Origin: Nageia nagi
Taxonomy: Eukaryota > Pinophyta
Assembly (NCBI GenBank): GCA_050084985.1
Contig: JBITNC010000001.1
Location: 115,816,001-115,880,000 of the forward strand
DNA: 64,000 bases
Reading direction: 5' to 3'
Of the stretch, positions 11,815 through 22,726 are shown one piece after another; the stretch's first letter is position 1; each line of letters starts with the position of its first letter. Position numbers and translations under genes: made by a program. Below the pieces are notes generated by a model that saw only the letters and a program-made list of their open reading frames with translations, had not been told where the DNA came from and did no database searches.

Positions 11815-12295
11815 ATTATATTATATTAAGTTATAAACTCATTCATATCCGTTTTGGGTATATCCTACAAGAATTGTATTTCATCAAACTATGTTTGCAT
11901 CATGTATATTACAAAGTAATTCATGTGACTTCTCTATGCTTCCAAATTTTGCATACATATCTACCAAGATATTCACAAACACAAAAAGTAAAAAAAAATA
12001 AAAAAATCTTTTAAATAGTATTTGTTGTATGTATAACCCTATTGTAAATCTTCCAATTTTGCACATGCTTTAAGGATGATAGAAAGTGAATTAACTTGGT
12101 TCAAATATTATTTATATTTATTGTATTTGGTAAAAAAATGCTAATTCATATATAGGAAATCCATATCTTTTATAACCTAAATTATCATATTCCATGAGAA
12201 TATATCTCTTTCAATCCTATAGTCAAAACTTTGTAGGCATCCACCAAACTTATACAGTTGACATACATGTAGATAAGTTTATTTTGCAAACATTG
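11815..12295 (-). pseudogene. PPR (pentatricopeptide repeat) protein gene fragment
   Basis: Minus-strand translation from about 12295 reads NKLIYMYVNCISLVDAYKVL, then after a gap NILVDMYAKFGSIEKSHELL (about 11930-12010), then HDANIV followed by two stops and NTILVGYTQNGYE (about 11815-11880). These match consecutive repeats of a plant PLS-type PPR protein, whose family acts in organellar RNA editing and processing. Only about 150 codons remain, with stops, no N-terminal targeting region and no E/DYW tail. The fragment sits inside a copia integrase between two blocks of the same minisatellite, so it arrived there by insertion rather than being a host locus in place. Confidence 0.85.
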
Positions 12296-12299
12296 GTGT

Positions 12300-12665
12300 T
12301 TTAATGGATTAAATTAAAGTTTGATGTGATCGATGAGTAAAATAAGGAGCTCTTACCTTAAGGTATTTTTGGTAATGCTAGATTGCAAGAGTTGGAGATA
12401 TATTGAAGAGCATATAGAGGACTGTGTATGTGTATTTGTAACCAATATATTCATTATGTACTTCAACCATCCCTCTAATAAAGTTGAGTGAGAGATATAT
12501 TCATATCATGTTGGTGTGGAAGTGATGAGATTACATGATTGTGAAACCAAAAGACCATGGCCTTTGATTCATGTGATGATTCGATTGTTCATATGTATTT
12601 TGTGATAATCCATATGATGATTCATATATTTCTAAGGTTTCCAAATGCTATAAATGAATTCTTTA
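12300..12665. other. Insert DNA between the PPR fragment and minisatellite block
   Basis: No coding match. It includes several tgatgattcat-type phrases around 12,565-12,630 that resemble a short degenerate repeat, and a tataaatgaattc phrase at about 12,650. On the minus strand this is the side upstream of the PPR remnant. Confidence 0.4.
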
Positions 12666-12669
12666 GTAT

Positions 12670-12815
12670 TAGAGCAAGCTTCAGAGCTATCCATAGTTTA
12701 CACTAGCTAGTGTTAGAGATAGAATCAAAGTTAGCATCAGAGCTAGTATCAAAGCTAGTAATATTTAGCATTATTTATAGTAATAGTTGGCATTAGAGAT
12801 AGTGTCATAATGTAA
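12670..12815. repeat. Minisatellite block M1-right
   Basis: Units such as agatagaatcaaagttagc, agagctagtatcaaagctag and taatatttagcat are direct-orientation variants of the 11,590-11,795 block. The phrase pair tagcatcaaagctagcaat / tagtatcaaagctagtaat is the clearest match between blocks. Confidence 0.8.
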
Positions 12816-12844
12816 AAAATATATATTTTTATGTAATATATCTC

Positions 12845-14300
12845 TTCTTATCACTAATAACATTAAAATATTTTTTCCATTAATTTTGATGCTACAATAG
12901 GTTATTATAGTTGTCAAATTATTAATACCATTATTTTTCATCAAACAAAGGTCATCATAATTAAGGTTCCCAAATCTAACATAGAACAACATATTATATG
13001 GTGGAAGTTTACATTTTTCTTTGAGTGAGAAATGCATAATTATTTAATCAAACAAAATTTCTTATTTGCTTTAGTAGCTTCTTATACTCCATTCTAATCA
13101 TCATAATCTTATTATTGAAAGATCTCCTTATCTCTACCTTTTTGTCAAATATGTGAATGGAATACCTTGTTAATGGATTACAATTAGATAAATAAACTTC
13201 CTCCTTATTTCTAGAAGATATAAAACGTCATGAAGAATATAATTGTAATTCTAAGTAATTTGAGTCTTATAATTCCAATTCCTAAAGGTCTGATGCTAAA
13301 TTTGTCAATAAAGTATACTACTCCATCAATGTTATAATTCAACTCCTCAAATAAGTCTATCCTAAATCTCATGTGACATCAAGCAATAGTATTAAGAAAC
13401 CACACATCTTCCCATGATATACATGAAGTACTGAAAAAATTCTCAATACCAATATTGCACTTGATAATAACAAAATGATTGATTCTAGTATTCTTACTCT
13501 TTTCATCTTTTTGCCTCTTAATTTTCATGTTTATCTTTGATTTTATCAAACTTTTTTTATAGGTTTTTTCATCATGTACATTCCTATTGCATCGAGAATA
13601 ATAAATATTTGAGCTCTCTCCATGGTTACCTCGATTAAATTTAACCTCAACCTATGTTATTCCTACTATGACCACACCTAATACCTTCTCCTCTAGAAGA
13701 ATGATATTATGGATTCATTCTCTTTTGGGTAGTACAAAATGTATATTCAAAATGTTCTATAATATTTTTAGTAAAATCTTTCTCATGCTCTATAATTATG
13801 TTAGAGAATGTATCAAAAGTGGGAGATTTTAACTTACCACTTACTTCAAGTGACTCAAGGTAATTACTATATGTTGGATAAAGGGTCTTAGTCAAGACCA
13901 CAAGATCAATATCTATATTGCAACTAATAGAATCAATATCATACATAATAGCTCAATTTCTAAATTCCATGAGATAGGATCATTATCCTTAAACTTGATA
14001 TTTAAAAGTTTCAATTATAATTAGATTAGTTCTAATTCAGAATTGGACTCAAATAAGTATTTCAACTTTTTCAATGTATCTCATGAATCATCAATTAATT
14101 TAGTGTGATGATTGATGTATTCATTCATGGAAGCAAAAATCAAAGCATATACCTTTATATTTTTATAGTTCCAAATTGTATGTTCCTTAGCATTAATCAG
14201 TTTGGTAGGAGGATTTTCACCATCATAAATGCCAACCAAAAATCATTGAAAATGAAGTTATGTTTGATTTTTCTAGACCACTTTGGATAGTTTTTTTTGT
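12845..14300 (-). mobile_element. Ty1/copia gag-protease-GAG_pre-integrase remnant (5' half of a split element)
   Basis: Minus-strand translations give gag at about 13700-13950 (ESLEVSGKLKSPTFDTFSN, a segment found in copia gag before the zinc knuckle). A degraded zinc-knuckle region follows at about 13570-13680 with a C-N-R-N-V-H remnant. Protease-type sequence is at about 13260-13400 (DVWFLNTIA-like, then GVVYFIDKFSIRPLGIGII). A GAG_pre-integrase segment is at about 12920-12970 (FYVRFGNLNYDDLCLMKNNGI). The order and strand match the integrase-RT-RNase H part at 8950-11490. No LTR or primer-binding site was recognised beyond 14300. Confidence 0.82.
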
Positions 14301-15434
14301 TGGTCAATACAACACCAACACTACTTATGAGGGAATACAATTTATTTCAAATATTCAACACTCAACTATCTTCAAAATAATATTCATACTTCTTTGAGTA
14401 AATAAAATATCTTTGTAAAAAAATTAAGAAGATTCAAACTATTCTCAAGTTGTAGTCTTTAAAATTTCAGATCTAATGAAGAAATAATAATCCAAATCAA
14501 ATCTATATTATGTATTTTATTGCAAAAAAATTAGTTTGTAATTTTTAATTATAATTTTTACATTTTTAAAATTTTATGTTTTTAAGTCTTAAATTTTAAA
14601 AGTTCATATTTTAAATTTTTTATTTTAAATTTAATTTGGTGGGTTAGGGTTAGATGTAGTTGATTAGTGTTCACACTCATATTAGGTTTGTTATGGTTAT
14701 CGAGTCTACAATGGAAACATTTAGATAGGAAAAAATAGTGCGTGAGGATGAGGTAAATAGGGATGCTTATGGATAGTGAAAATAAGGTGGGTTTCATGCA
14801 AGTTAAGGGGAATTCACTTGATGGGTGCATATTGAGTGAGGTGTGGCATGATTAGAGTCATAATACATGGTGCATGTGAGGTGGTTTCCATGGAGGGCAA
14901 GCAAAGGGATCCATATGATAAGTTTTTGTTAGGAATGAAGGGTGCAATCTTCATAAAGACAAGGCATGCCAATGGGATATACATTAATAGTCTGGGCATG
15001 ATACATGGGTTCCAAGTATGCTAGAAAAATCATGTACTAATAGGAAAATTAATGAACAACATGGTGGTAAGCACACAACACAATGTCTTATAAAATAATA
15101 AGAAAATACCACTTAATAAAATTGCTAGGAAGAACCACAAATCAAATAGATTGAAATCCTACTGATAGATGTAATTTTGGACTTTTATTTTTTGCATAAA
15201 TATGTACCAAAATATTTGAACTAATATATGAAATTGATCAACTCAGAAATGGATATTCAAATATTGACATGAATTTTGATTTGGACAAACAGATTTTAAA
15301 AAAATATTCAAGGAAATTTTTGGTAAATTTTTGTTTCATTTTTCATGGAGATCTAGGGAAAATTAGAAATATCTTTACACATATAAGAATTCATACTATA
15401 GTTAGGTTGAAAAATTCAAGACCTATTCTTGTAG
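14300..15434. other. Unassigned spacer
   Basis: No family match. Short open frames occur on both strands (14582-14830 minus; 14836-15024 plus), but their composition is ordinary and nothing supports translation. The gggttagggttag phrase at 14640 is too short to be telomeric repeat. Confidence 0.4.
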
Positions 15435-15435
15435 A

Positions 15436-15843
15436 TGTTAGGATCCTATATCCCAAAATTTAATTAGTATTTTTATTTATTTTAAATATTTTTAATTATC
15501 AACATATAATGAATTATAAGGTGGAACATCACACTTTCATAAGGTGAATCATCATTTTCTAATAAACCATTTATTAGGGTTAGGGTGGAATATATATAAA
15601 TACATGTAGGAAGGGAAGAGATATCATCTTGGAAAATGTATTATCTTTCAATTTATGAGGAGGAATCCCCCTATAAGTGGCCTATGATTCATATTGCTAT
15701 CAGTAAAGTTATTTTATTTTGATATTTTAATATCACATTACTTGATTTATATGATCTATTATTACATTTTGAATCCATTGTTATTTTATATTTTACTATT
15801 ATTTTGGCTAAAATATTATTTAAGATCTTTTGGGTTACTAAAT
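15436..15843 (+). mobile_element. Probable gypsy 5' LTR
   Basis: A TGTTAGGATCC start at 15436, a TATATAAATA box at about 15592 and a primer-binding-like sequence directly after 15843 (tagtatcaaagcttt, resembling the TGGTATCAGAGC tRNA-Met type) outline an LTR of about 400 bases. A gypsy gag follows at 16,469. The 3' partner LTR was not found. Confidence 0.65.
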
Positions 15844-15844
15844 G

Positions 15845-15860
15845 TTAGTATCAAAGCTTT
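15845..15860 (+). promoter_or_regulatory. Putative primer-binding site (tRNA-Met type)
   Basis: ttagtatcaaagcttt differs at a few positions from the common TGGTATCAGAGC initiator-Met primer site. It lies just inside the proposed LTR boundary. Confidence 0.5.
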
Positions 15861-16468
15861 GATTTTTGCTATCTATGGGAAGATTGGAACAAGTTTGATC
15901 AAGTTTAAGACATAAATTTTATCCATTTTTCAATAAAAAAAATTTGCTAAATATTTTTCCATATTTGAGAGTCTCCTTTTAGTCAAATTGAGTTGAAGCT
16001 CTATATTTTATCCATTTTCAACTAAAACTTCACCAAAAAAAATTCCAAATTTGAAAGACTAATTTTGGTCAAATCAAGTTGAAGCTCTAGATTTTATTCT
16101 TCTCCCAGATTAAATTCTACCAAAAAGTTTCTAGATATGCATACCCTAAGTTTTTATCCATTTTTGAAACATTGTGTTTTAAGTATCAAAAATAGAAGTT
16201 TTCAAAATAGGTAAAAACTTCAGAGGATTATATCTCCCAAAACTATGAAGAATTAGCCAATTATGAGAACTTTATATTTTTATCATTGGTAACATTTTTT
16301 TAGAAAAATAGCAATATTTCAAAGCTCCAAAAAAATATTTTGAAGCTTCTAAAATATCATTTGGATACCTATCCCATTATGCTTAATTTTTTTATCATAA
16401 TCATTTTGATATATAATACTCATACACTTTTTTAGTTTTTAAAAATAGAAATTTCTATAAATAGTAAT

Positions 16469-17360
16469 ATGGCTAATAGAACTCAAGACTATGACAAATT
16501 ATTCATCACGGTTAACCATATTAGTGAATTGGTTTGTGACATCCACCTCCAAACACTAGATACCTTAAATATAACACCTATGGAATGAAAATATAACACT
16601 TTAAGAAAAAATGTATAACTCATTCAATAAGAAATAGTTGGAGGCATACCAACTAGTTCAAGTGGATCTCAACCATTGGTAGGGCAAGTACACTAGATAT
16701 CCCAAGTACCTCAAAAAGTTTTCATTCATTCAAGGATGACCATGTTAGATTTCTCAAAATTTGATGGTAAATAATACTTCTCCTTAAACTACATCCTTGA
16801 GGTACAAAAGGTCAACATTACCTCATTTCATCTTGAGTAAGAATTTATTCAATGGTAATGGTGGTTTAAGAAGAAAAATGAAATCTCTTATTGGGAATGA
16901 CTCACCAAAAACCTCTTGGTTTAATTTGGATTATGTGATTTTCAAGATTTTATGGAAGCTTTGATAAAACTATGCCAAACAATAATCATCAAAGAATACT
17001 AGACTCAATTTGAAAAGTTGGGCAATCACACTCAAGGATTAGATGAAGCCTTTTTCAAAATAAAATCATTAATGGGTTGAAAGGAGAGATTCATGTGGAA
17101 ATGAAGATGTTCAATCCTAACAATAAGATGGCATGTATTAGGCTTATTAAATTGATTAAAGATAACTTCAATGCTCATGATAAGTAGGTAAAGAAACCAT
17201 TTCAGAAACCACAAAGGTCTCAACTTATCCCAAAACTAAATCTTTGATTATTGATAGAGAAATTTAGTCTAGAGGAAATGAAGGAGAAAAGGGAAAAATA
17301 TCTTTTCTATAATTATGATGAAAAATACAGACCAAACCATTAACGCAACATATAAAAATT
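16469..17360 (+). pseudogene. Ty3/gypsy gag remnant
   Basis: From ATG at 16469 the frame reads a short N-terminus (MANRTQDYDKLF). It continues to a core with MLDFSKFDGK, ITSFHLE, LIKLCQTIIIKEY, TQFEKLGNHTQGLDEAFF and the C-terminal SLEEMKEKREKYLFYNYDEK. That last segment corresponds to the gag-end zinc-knuckle region of chromovirus-like gypsy elements (normally C-x2-C, here YNYDEK, so the cysteines are lost). Several in-frame stops and frame breaks make it non-functional. It follows the LTR and primer site at 15.4-15.86 kb. Confidence 0.85.
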
Positions 17361-17900
17361 GTATTTATTAAATGTCAACATACCAAAGGAGTTAATAAAG
17401 GATGCATATGAGGATGTAGTTGCATCCATAGTGTATGAACCTAATAATACCACTTAGAATACTTCCAAAATATCTTGTAATTCCATTTCATAATTTTATT
17501 TCTCACATACTTTGAAATATCTAGATATTTCAAAGGGTGGACTCTCATTATATGGATTAACTTAGGGAACACATAGTTTCATTGATCCAAAGGTAACCAA
17601 AAAGATCAACTACTATACACAACCTCAAAATAGTTTTAAAGTGATTATTTATGATGATGAAAATATTTTCTTTAATAGGAGATACCACAATCTCAAACTC
17701 AATGTGAGAGAATATCAATTGCAAAGCAACATATACACCCTTACATTGAGGGATATGATATAATCCTTAGTGTTTAATAGTTACAAAAATTTGGGCCTAT
17801 CTTATTAGAACTTTCTAAAATTTGGATGCAATTCAAAGTTTAGGGATACAAATATACTCTTAAAGGACTACACTTAGGACCATAAAAAATTATCAATTCC
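17360..17900 (+). pseudogene. Ty3/gypsy aspartic protease remnant
   Basis: Directly downstream of gag in the same element: GTHSFIDPKVTKKINYY (about 17560-17620), VIIYDDENIFFNRRYHNLKL and REYQLQSNIYTLTLRDMI. These match the N-terminal flap half of a gypsy protease. The catalytic D-S/T-G triplet is not preserved (the position reads LT-stop-GTHSF). The expected RT of this element is not found downstream on this strand before the minus-strand fragment at 18.76 kb. Confidence 0.75.
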
Positions 17901-18755
17901 CACCATATGGTGAAGCTTCCTTGAAAAGGATGTAAAGGAATGGTGGCACAATTATTTTTAATTCAACAAACCAAGCATGGAAATGACAAATTGTAAGAAT
18001 TACAATCATCATAATATCCTATAGTTTAACCCATTAGTATAGTATAAAATTGCACATTAGTATACATATAATTTCATCTTTAGCTCCTTGAGATTTTCAT
18101 CATAATGACCAAATAATTTTATACAAAGTTAGTTTCCTTGAAAATCATATAGGTAAAAAGGCTTGGCCACTAATAACTAAGTATGAATTCTTAGTATATA
18201 AAATAACTTTAGTAGGAAAGGTTACTTCTTTATGGAGGATGCAAAAATATACAAACAATTATAGAAAGCTAAAAATGAAATACCCCTTCTCCCAATTAAA
18301 ATTTTGCCATGTCATTGAGTAAGGAGGAAATACAAACCATTATATATACATAAGAAGCCAAAAAATTTATTATGATAACTAAAATTAAAAAATGAAATCA
18401 ATAAAATACAAAGGATACTTCAAACTATTCAATAAGTAGCAAGCGTATTATTGGTACATTGTAAGTTGAAAATGGAATAGGAGGAAAGAGAAGCACAATC
18501 TATAACACACTAGGTAGATGAATATCAATAACTATCTAATATTAAAATATACTCCAAGTGTTTTAATTTGGATATTGCCCTTCAAATTTATTAATTAGGT
18601 TAAGGGAACCAAAGATTAATTTTCATCTCTTACCCAGGTCTCATGATGTGTATAACAATTTTCATCATCAAACCTTTATTTCCATTTTTTTTTTTAAGAG
18701 ATATGTTAGAATTGAGCAACACATGGAAGTTTAAATATGAACTATAGTTCTATTT
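17900..18755. other. Gypsy spacer, not resolved
   Basis: Probably the decayed protease-RT linker of the plus-strand gypsy element, judging by position. No domain motif is convincing. A run of T at about 18,685-18,696 lies near the left edge of the minus-strand fragment that follows. Confidence 0.35.
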
Positions 18756-18757
18756 TT

Positions 18758-19742
18758 TGAATTACCTGCATGATGAAGTTAGTTTTTTTCAAGGGTTTAT
18801 GATAAAGCTTCAATCGATAATCATCAAGTAACATATATGTGGCATTATCAATGATTTTCTAGTTGACTTAACCATTCCCAAATAATTCCTTGAGAAATTT
18901 AATATGGACTAATACATCTTGTTTAAATTTTGACTTGAAGTATTAAAACATAGAATCAAGAGGTAGAGCCTAGTCTCCATCTTGAAAAAATCTAAGAACA
19001 ATGTATTTATCATGCTACTTCTTCCTCTACTACTCAACTATGTTCACAATACACTAAATAAATTTTGAATTAATATCATATAAGGTGTATAATTAAATAA
19101 TTTATTCTTTATAATTAAAAATAAGGTCAATTACCACTTTAAAATATGTTTTTAAGGTCTACACTTCAAATTCTATGGGCATTACGGTTACCTTACCATA
19201 GACCATTTCATAAGGATTCATGCTTGTAGTTGACTTCCAAGTTGTATGATAGGCCTATACTACTTCCTTAAGCCTAATAGATAAATATATTCAATGTTAG
19301 GCAACTATTTTTGTCAATATAGTTTTCAATTCATTATTATTTACATCAACCTAGCCATTAGACTGAGGGTGGTATGGAGAAGACTTCCTATGTCAAATTT
19401 GATACTTATAAACAAATGTAGGTATGACCTCTTAAATGAATTGATTCCCTTGATGAGATACAATTTCCCTTATTTATATAAATTATTGTAGAATATTTTC
19501 ATAGAGAAAATCAACAACTTTATTTTGATTTATATTCTAGAGTGACTACATCTTAGCTTACTTGGTCATATAATTATTTCATAATAGAATGTGCTGGTAA
19601 AACTTACTAGGAGGGCTAATAGGACCATTAAAATGAAGCCCCCACTTCTCAAAGCAATTTGAATCTATGTGAGGATGTTAAGGTATTTCTAAAATTATCA
19701 TTATACTTCCCATTCTTTTGCATTGATTGAACACTTATTTTC
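18758..19742 (-). mobile_element. Ty3/gypsy integrase C-terminal fragment, minus strand
   Basis: Minus-strand reading from 19742 gives an integrase core (IVSHQGNQF-like at about 19440-19480), SPYHPQSNG (about 19360-19385), NNNELKTILTKIVA, AYHTTWKSTTSMNPYEMVYG (about 19200-19255), VMPIEFEV, WHDKYI-like, FQDGD, and finally DDYRLKLYHKPLKK (about 18775-18820). That last motif is typical of the integrase tail of non-chromodomain gypsy elements. Stops occur throughout. Its orientation is opposite to the gypsy sequences on both sides, so it is a separate inserted or inverted fragment. Confidence 0.85.
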
Positions 19743-19755
19743 AATTGATTGAAAT

Positions 19756-20692
19756 ATGTCTAGTCTTGATACTGATTTTGTCACTTGGAGTCTAGTTGTT
19801 AATGAAAATGTTAAATTTGTCTATCGAAAACCTAAAAACATGCATCATAGGGTAGCTCTTTCAGTTAAAAAGGAAATAAAAAAAGTATATTATTGTTGGT
19901 TTTATTATTCCCATTTATTATTCTCCATGAATCTCTAACATTGTAGCTATAGCTAAGCTTAATGGTGAAATAAGATGTATAGATTTTAGGGATATCAACA
20001 AGGCATAACCTAAAGTTACCTTTCCTTTTCCTAACATCAATATGGTTATAGAATCAAGTCATGAAATTTTATCTTTCATGGATGGTTTATCTAGTTACAA
20101 TCAAATAAGGATCAATAAGGGGATCAACATAAGAAACATTTGTTACTCCTTAAGGCACATTTTATTGGGTGGTCATGCCTTTTGGTTTAAAGAATGTAAG
20201 TGAAATTTATCAAAGAGAAATAGTAAGCATATTCCATGATATGATCTATGACATCATTGAAGTGTATGTTGATGATATATTAGCAAATTCCATAGCCAAA
20301 TATGATCACATTTTAAATTTGAGAAAGATATTTCATAGAATGAGAGAGTACAAGTTAAATTTGAAGCCTTAAAGATGTGCATTTACAGTTTTTCTAGGTA
20401 AATTGCTTGGTTTCATTATTTCAATAAGAGGTATTGAAGTGGATCCCAAGAAGGTTTTAGCCATTATTGATTTAGCACCTCCCAAGAATTTAAAATATTT
20501 GAGAAGCCTTCAAGGTAAAGTTTAGGTTGTAAGAAGGTTCAGTGCTCAGCTAACAGACATGATTTTCCCATTTTCTTATTTGCTTAAAAAGGTGAGAAAT
20601 GAATTTGGGATGAAAAGTATTAAAAAGTTTTGGACAACATTAAATGGTACCTTACCAATGCTCCATCTTTAATCCCAATAATGCTAGCTTAA
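19756..20692 (+). pseudogene. Tat-like Ty3/gypsy reverse transcriptase remnant
   Basis: Plus-strand translation shows the usual order of an RT domain: RVALSVKKEIKK, NGEIRCIDFRDINKA (about 19960-20010), FPFPNINMVI, FMDGLSSYNQIRI, VMPFGLKNVSEIYQRE (20169-20217), IIEVYVDDILANS (catalytic YVDD intact, about 20255-20293), LLGFIISIRGIEVDPKKV and LAPPKNLKYLRSLQGKV. Several stops, for example after INKA, inactivate it. RNase H, a second RNase H and integrase follow in order on the same strand. Confidence 0.92.
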
Positions 20693-20694
20693 AA

Positions 20695-20965
20695 AGATGA
20701 TAACAATAAAGAAAAAGACATTTATTATATAAGCAAAACTTTATTTGATTATGAGATGAGGTATACTCTAATAGAAAATATATATTTTATAATTATATTT
20801 TCAACTAAAAATTCAAGACACTACATGCTTGGAAATGTAACTTATTTTATAGCTTAGGCTCATCCTCTTAGATATCTCATGTCCAAATCTTACCTTTTTT
20901 GAAGAGCTGCAAAATGGGTAATGTTGTTTCAAGAATTTAATTTGGTCTTTGTCACGTAGAAAGAA
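20695..20965 (+). pseudogene. Tat-like gypsy RNase H remnant
   Basis: The frame reads EKDIYYISKTLFDYEMRYT, then a SRHYMLGNVTYFIA segment, HPLRYLMSKS, and VMLFQEFNLVFVT. These are the standard landmarks of the RT-linked RNase H domain in gypsy elements. Individual stops are present. Confidence 0.85.
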
Positions 20966-21124
20966 ATTAAGATCAGGGTATAGTATATTTCATTACAAAC
21001 AAACCAAGAAATAAAGTATCAAAAACTCAGGAGGAGTTTCTAGATGAAGTGATCAGCTATACTATTCATGATCCTAACATCACTGCTATAGTTTAGTGCT
21101 ACCTCTCTACTAGAAAGATAGAGT

Positions 21125-21440
21125 ATCCTCAATTTTTCATTGGGTTTACAAAATATTATGAATGAATATTATTTTTTGATGTTTCTAAGTTCATTCATGG
21201 AGTAGTAGTAGGAATTGTCCTAATCAATACTCTTTATTATGTTATTCATATGTCTTACCATTTAAGTTTTGATTACACTAATAATATGGTAGAATATGAA
21301 GCACTTTTTGAGGTTTAAGGATGCAATACTCAAAGGTAAAAAGGATAAAAATACTTTGTGATTATCAATTGATTATGAAATAAGTTACTAAAATCTACAA
21401 CACAAAGGATGCCAAGTTAAAACCATAGAAGGAAATAGTG
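21125..21440 (+). pseudogene. Second (archaeal-type) RNase H remnant of the gypsy element
   Basis: The translation reads FDVSKFIHGVVVGIVLINT, then FDYTNNMVEYEALFEV. These match the N-terminal strand and the N-N-x-x-E-Y-E-A-L helix of the additional RNase H carried by Tat-lineage gypsy elements. A dual RNase H supports assignment to that lineage. Frameshifts and stops follow. Confidence 0.78.
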
Positions 21441-21639
21441 ATAGGCCTTCTCATATACTTTGATGAGTATCAAATTTATAACATTCCAAGAGATAGCAAC
21501 ATGTATGTCGATGTTATCACTAGTAATGATTCCCTTGATCCTATTAACATAGAAGATGTATAAACCATTCTTACAATCAAAACCATAGGTAATCCATCAT
21601 ATGAGCATGTTGTTGAAGATTTTTTTAGATATCAATATT

Positions 21640-22724
21640 TTGTAGCTGCTTGTATAAATGTATGTGAATGATATCAAGATATTTTTTATTATCTTAAAGA
21701 TGGAGTGATTCCTATTACCTTTGATCATAATACTAGAATTAGTCTTAAAAATATAGCTACAAAATATATTGTCATTGATGATTTATTATATAGGTGGTCT
21801 TGTGATGGTGCTCTTCGTAGATGTTTAATGAGGCATGAAGTAGAAATAACTCTTAATTAAGATCATAATTATGAATGTGGTGGACACTTTAATGATAAAT
21901 TTGTTTATCAAAGTTGCTTATACTAGGTTATTATTAGCCTACTATGCTTGAGGATTATGAATTGCATATTAAGAAATGTGAATAATATCAAAATAATGCT
22001 AAGCTTCAACCTTATCCTTCTCATGTATTGCATTTTATTTTCTATTTGGGAACTTGACTTTATTGTTATAATTAACCCTATTTCAAGATATGGTGATAAT
22101 TTTATCATTACAACTATAGAATACTTCACAAAATGGGTGGAGGTTATTCCCATGAAATTAGCAAAAAGAGGTAAGATTGTTGAATTTCCTATTAAGTATA
22201 TCATTTCTATATATAGTGTGCCTTCTAAATTGTTCATGTATAATGGTATAAGCTTTAGAGGTAATGAAGTTAAAGCATTTTGTGGTAAATATCATATTGA
22301 AATAAAATTCTCTACACCTTATTATCCTCAAGGCAATGATCAAGATGAAGCTTCTAATAAATTCATAAAGAGTGTCCTATAGCAAAGCATGGAAAATATT
22401 TGCATGATCAACTCCCTTATGCTTTATGGGCCTATAAAATAAGTATAAGGATAATCATAGAGGTAACACCTTTCTCCTTTATGTATAGTTATGAAGTTGT
22501 AGTTCCACTAGAACTAGAGATCCCACCTTTATGTTTGTCAGTAAATGGTCTCATTTCTGAAAAAGATAAAAGAAAAGCTAGATTAGCCCAACTACAAGTT
22601 CTAGATAAAAAATAGGTAAATACTCTAGAACAGCTTTGTGTTTATCACTCTAGGATCCAAAAATATTATAAAAAAAATATCAACCCTAAAGAGTTCAAGA
22701 TAGGTGATCTAGTATTAAAAGAAA
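21640..22724 (+). pseudogene. Tat-like gypsy integrase remnant, cut at its C-terminus
   Basis: The core reads FIITTIEYFTKWVEVIPM (about 22105-22155), IISIYSVPSKLF, FSTPYYPQGN (about 22310-22335), then after a stop DQLPYALWAYKISIR (about 22402-22450), PFSFMYSYEVVVPLELEIP (about 22470-22525), KARLAQLQVLDKK and FKIGDLVLKEN (about 22693-22725). Immediately after this GDLVLKEN motif the sequence becomes LTR, without the usual PNWLGPYVV tail. The gene is therefore fused at a break to the LTR beginning at 22727. Confidence 0.9.
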
Positions 22725-22726
22725 AC

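Noticed and set aside
14640-14660. gggttagggttag phrase, telomere-like
   Set aside because: Only about two units and inside ordinary AT-rich spacer; no array.
14836-15024. 62-codon plus-strand open frame
   Set aside because: No homology recognised, no conserved neighbours, and overlapping open frames on the other strand; best explained by chance.
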